Positions 63,345-64,000 of a stretch of 64,000 bases of DNA are shown piece after piece. Source of the DNA: Shewanella chilikensis. GTDB lineage: Bacteria > Pseudomonadota > Gammaproteobacteria > Enterobacterales > Shewanellaceae. The notes under the pieces were generated by a model, which had not been told where the DNA came from, searched no databases, and saw nothing but the letters and a program-made list of their open reading frames with translations. The DNA lies in the NCBI RefSeq assembly GCF_002836945.1, contig NZ_NIJM01000007.1:1-64000 (forward strand). Reading direction: 5' to 3'. The position numbers were made by a program, and so were the translations under genes. Position 1 is the first letter of the stretch. Every line of letters starts with the position of its first letter.

Positions 63345-64000
63345 CTAGAATGTAGAACTGTTAAGCCAGAGATGTATCAGAATACTGGCGATATAACCCA
63401 GGGCGATAACAGGCGTCCACTTGAGATGAGCCCCAAAAGTATAAATGCCCCTAGCTTGCCCCATCAGAGCGACCCCGGCAGCACTGCCGATAGACAGCAA
63501 ACTGCCCCCGACTCCGGCAGTCAGGGTTACCAGCAGCCATTGGCCAAGAGCCATATCCGGATTCATGGTCAATACGGCAAACATCACAGGAATGTTGTCT
63601 ATGATAGAAGACAACACCCCGATGGCGATATTGGCATAAGTGGGATCCCACTGGGTGTACATGGCGTGAGACACCATATTCAGATAGCCCATAAAGCCCA
63701 AGCCGCCAACACAGAGCACCACGCCATAGAAGAACAGCAAAGTATCCCATTCGGCTCTGGCAATACGACTGAAGACATCGAAAGGCACAACGTTACCCAG
63801 TTGTTCCAAACGCTTTTCATCCTGCATCAGGCGCGCCTTCTCCTGCGCCCTTGCCAATGCTTTAGGGAAATTCTTCCTCAGGTAGAAGCCAAAGAACTGC
63901 AGCAGTCCAAGACCTGTCATCATGCCAAGCACAGGTGGCAGCCCCAACAATGAATGAGCACACACAGCCATAGTAATAGTAAACAGGAACAGCAGCACTA
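63345..64000 (-). CDS. nhaD: Na+/H+ antiporter NhaD, C-terminal part (cut by window end)
   Basis: The visible C-terminal ~218 residues show several membrane helices and the ion-transporter segments IAIGVLSSIIDNIPVMFAVLTMNP and GVGGSLLSIGSAAGVALMG. These are NhaD hallmarks, with the S-x-x-DN-x-P motif important for Na+ transport. The N-terminal part lies beyond position 64000. NhaD exports sodium in exchange for protons at the inner membrane. No damage is seen in the visible part. Confidence 0.9.
   Translation of the reverse strand, partial: VLLFLFTITMAVCAHSLLGLPPVLGMMTGLGLLQFFGFYLRKNFPKALARAQEKARLMQDEKRLEQLGNVVPFDVFSRIARAEWDTLLFFYGVVLCVGGLGFMGYLNMVSHAMYTQWDPTYANIAIGVLSSIIDNIPVMFAVLTMNPDMALGQWLLVTLTAGVGGSLLSIGSAAGVALMGQARGIYTFGAHLKWTPVIALGYIASILIHLWLNSSTF

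Overview
The window looks like a chromosomal segment of a Shewanella-type marine gammaproteobacterium. S. algae or a close relative is my best guess, from the moderate GC content, the gene order and the mixture of sulfate-assimilation, cytochrome and arylsulfotransferase genes. This is inference, since no marker gene such as 16S rRNA is present. I see no rRNA, tRNA, CRISPR array or prophage.

Layout. Positions 1-1.2 kb hold a transposase of the IS4 family, cut by the window edge. From 1.2 to 4.7 kb lie a b-type cytochrome-like membrane protein, hemG, an MFS transporter and a TIGR03899-like gene. From 4.7 to 18 kb there are two leftward sulfate-assimilation operons: cobA-cysD-cysN-SLC13 permease-cysC (sulfate uptake, APS/PAPS formation, siroheme) and cysJ-cysI-cysH (PAPS to sulfite to sulfide). 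They are separated by pldA and an S41-peptidase-like gene that seems to have lost its catalytic residues. pntAB follows (18.4-21.5 kb). The stretch from 21.5 to 23.1 kb is a small accessory island: two copies of a ~95-bp direct repeat, a 17-bp tandem repeat, an AT-richer gene for a secreted protein of unknown function, and an orphan 92-bp piece of mrcB. The intact mrcB (PBP1b), hrpB and a GGDEF/EAL protein come next, then thpR, a GNAT gene and pepB.

From 33 to 39 kb runs a classic gammaproteobacterial block, sfsA-dksA-gluQRS-pcnB-folK-panB-panC. Here pcnB appears to start at an AUU codon, as in E. coli. From 39 to 47 kb are a DUF4124 protein, the yadGH-type ABC exporter, hpt-ubiX-mpl and a very large DUF2339 membrane protein. 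Two methionine-related genes, metY (47.5 kb) and an NhaC-family transporter (53.9 kb, probably MetT), both carry MetJ-box operators with well-placed promoters. Between them sits an arylsulfate sulfotransferase operon (Tsx-like porin, assT, dsbL, dsbI), divergent from a TetR-type regulator.

The right end (57-63 kb) is the least described part. Two paralogous cassettes, each a membrane-bound winged-helix regulator overlapping a FidL-like single-pass protein by exactly 8 bp, flank a Tat-exported split-Soret-type dihaem cytochrome and a lipoprotein that resembles the haem-free N-terminal domain of OmcA/MtrC cytochromes. A partial NhaD antiporter closes the window.

Sulfur links much of the region: sulfate reduction, sulfide incorporation into homocysteine by MetY, methionine uptake, and sulfate transfer between phenols in the periplasm.
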